Assembly (NCBI GenBank): GCA_017848155.1
Contig: JAGAKC010000402.1
Location: 1 to 6,210, forward strand
Reading direction: 5' to 3'
DNA from: Oscillospiraceae bacterium
GTDB taxonomy: Bacteria; Bacillota; Clostridia; Oscillospirales; Ruminococcaceae
DNA length: 6,210 bases
Shown: positions 5,351-6,210 of the stretch, in pieces
How positions within the stretch are numbered: the stretch's first letter is position 1
How the letters are laid out: every line of letters begins with the position of its first letter
Position numbers and translations under genes: made by a program
Notes under the pieces: model-generated
What the model was told of the DNA's origin: nothing
The model's input: the letters and a program-made list of their open reading frames with translations, nothing else
Database searches by the model: none

Positions 5351-6210
5351 ATGGATGATATGAAGAAGCTTGTGGAGCGATACAAGCGAGAGCTTATGGA
5401 ATACAGCAGGGCAACGAAAACCACGCCTCCCACAGAGCAGATGTTCAGCGAGCCTGCATCAAGCCTGCCCCAGAAAGAGGAGCGCTCCCCCGAAGTGATA
5501 GGCTATTCCGACAACGACAGCTTCATGAGCGCATTCAGCGATATGTTCCGTGAGCTGCCCGATGAAAAGCATGGCGAGCTTGCCGCAGAGGATATGCCGC
5601 AAGAGATCACGGAGCTTGATAACAACGATTCGGATGAAATATCTGCTGCACCCGATGAAGCTGATACTGTTGTTTCTGCCCTGACCGAGGACAACGGAGT
5701 TTCAACCGTCACTCCCGAAAAAGCGGAGGAGCTGAACGATATCCCCGAAAGCGGAAACGACCCCGATGAACAGCTTGCAAAACGTGATTTTGAAGATCAG
5801 CAGCCCACAGTAGATCCGCAGGAGGATATACAGCCGCTTAAGCAGGACGGAACAGCAAGACCTGTACCTCAGGAGCAGACATACTCCACCCTGCAGGATT
5901 ACACCGACGCAAATCCAAGACGTGGCACCGTCAGATTCCGTACGTACACCGCACGTGGAGCACTTCCTGTCAAGGGCGCAAAGATAATCGTGTCGAAGCC
6001 TATCGGCGGCAGAACGCATGTGTTCTATACCCTTGTGACCGACGAAAGCGGACAGACGCCGATCATCTCACTTCCTGCGCCGCCGAAGGAGCTGTCCGAA
6101 TCTCCGGACAGCCCCATCACCCCTTATGCAATGTACAACGCACTCATTACCGCAGACGGCTATAACGATGTTCAGATACAGAATATGCCCGTGTTTGAGG
6201 GTATACTGTC
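5351..6210 (+). CDS. Acidic protein with carboxypeptidase-regulatory-like beta domain (partial, 3' end outside window)
   Basis: The frame is open from ATG 5351 to the window end, giving 286 codons with no stop. AAAGGAG lies 6 bp before the ATG. There is no signal peptide or membrane segment in this part. The N-terminus is a charged helix (KKLVERYKRELMEYSR). Residues about 25-185 are acidic, rich in Asp, Glu, Pro, Ser and Gln, and probably disordered. From about residue 192 a beta-rich domain begins: GTVRFRTYTARGALPVKGA, then LVTDESGQTPIISLPAPPK and ITADGYNDVQIQNMPVFEGI. This resembles an Ig-like, carboxypeptidase-regulatory-type domain that I recall from clostridial peptidoglycan-binding and spore-related proteins, where it precedes a C-terminal wall-binding domain. 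The assignment is from memory of the pattern and the missing C-terminus would settle it. It is divergent from the GH43 gene, 233 bp apart. Confidence 0.8.
   Translation, partial: MDDMKKLVERYKRELMEYSRATKTTPPTEQMFSEPASSLPQKEERSPEVIGYSDNDSFMSAFSDMFRELPDEKHGELAAEDMPQEITELDNNDSDEISAAPDEADTVVSALTEDNGVSTVTPEKAEELNDIPESGNDPDEQLAKRDFEDQQPTVDPQEDIQPLKQDGTARPVPQEQTYSTLQDYTDANPRRGTVRFRTYTARGALPVKGAKIIVSKPIGGRTHVFYTLVTDESGQTPIISLPAPPKELSESPDSPITPYAMYNALITADGYNDVQIQNMPVFEGIL

Noticed and set aside
5503..6019. Two overlapping minus-strand frames opposite the acidic protein
   Set aside because: They are Ser- and Cys-rich mirror frames of a continuous plus-strand coding region with a good ribosome binding site and a recognisable beta domain.

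Overview
The window looks like chromosomal DNA from an anaerobic gut or rumen Firmicute of the Ruminococcus/Oscillospiraceae type. This is inferred from several features: strong Shine-Dalgarno sites, a textbook sigma-A promoter, moderate GC with many ATA, AGA and AGG codons, a YtrB-like ABC exporter, and a lipoprotein glycoside hydrolase of the plant-polysaccharide class. The species cannot be fixed from the sequence alone. I see no rRNA, tRNA, CRISPR array, insertion sequence or attachment site.

Region 1 (1-2469, plus strand) is a compact gene string. A 73-residue protein of unknown function is followed 19 bp later by an ABC transporter ATPase (243-1127). Two six-helix membrane proteins follow (1124-1807 and 1804-2469). 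The last three genes are joined by two 4-bp ATGA start/stop overlaps, so they are almost certainly translated together as one transporter: one ATPase plus two different membrane subunits.

Region 2 (2470-2752) is intergenic. It holds a long hairpin terminator (2621-2664) and then a perfect consensus promoter, TTGACA-17-TATAAT with an extended TGn, driving the next gene. The terminator is preceded by a TATAAT box, a 12-bp palindrome and a 26-codon reading frame whose stop codon lies in the hairpin, which suggests a possible small transcript or leader.

Region 3 (2753-3466, plus) is a single gene for a membrane protein with an N-terminal zinc ribbon, a Pro/Ala-rich linker and what looks like a bacterial PH-like domain split by a transmembrane hairpin. 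It converges on region 4 and shares a hairpin terminator with it (3481-3527).

Region 4 (3540-5117, minus) encodes a secreted lipoprotein of glycoside hydrolase family 43 with a C-terminal CBM6-like module. It probably removes arabinose or xylose decorations from hemicellulose at the cell surface.

Region 5 (5118-5350) is a divergent intergenic region with candidate promoters for both directions. From 5351 to the window end runs the 5' part of a plus-strand gene for a protein with a long acidic, probably disordered N-terminus and a beta-rich domain like one I recall from clostridial peptidoglycan-binding or spore-associated proteins. The gene is cut off by the window edge. Apart from the transporter string, the genes appear to be separate transcription units with no obvious shared pathway.
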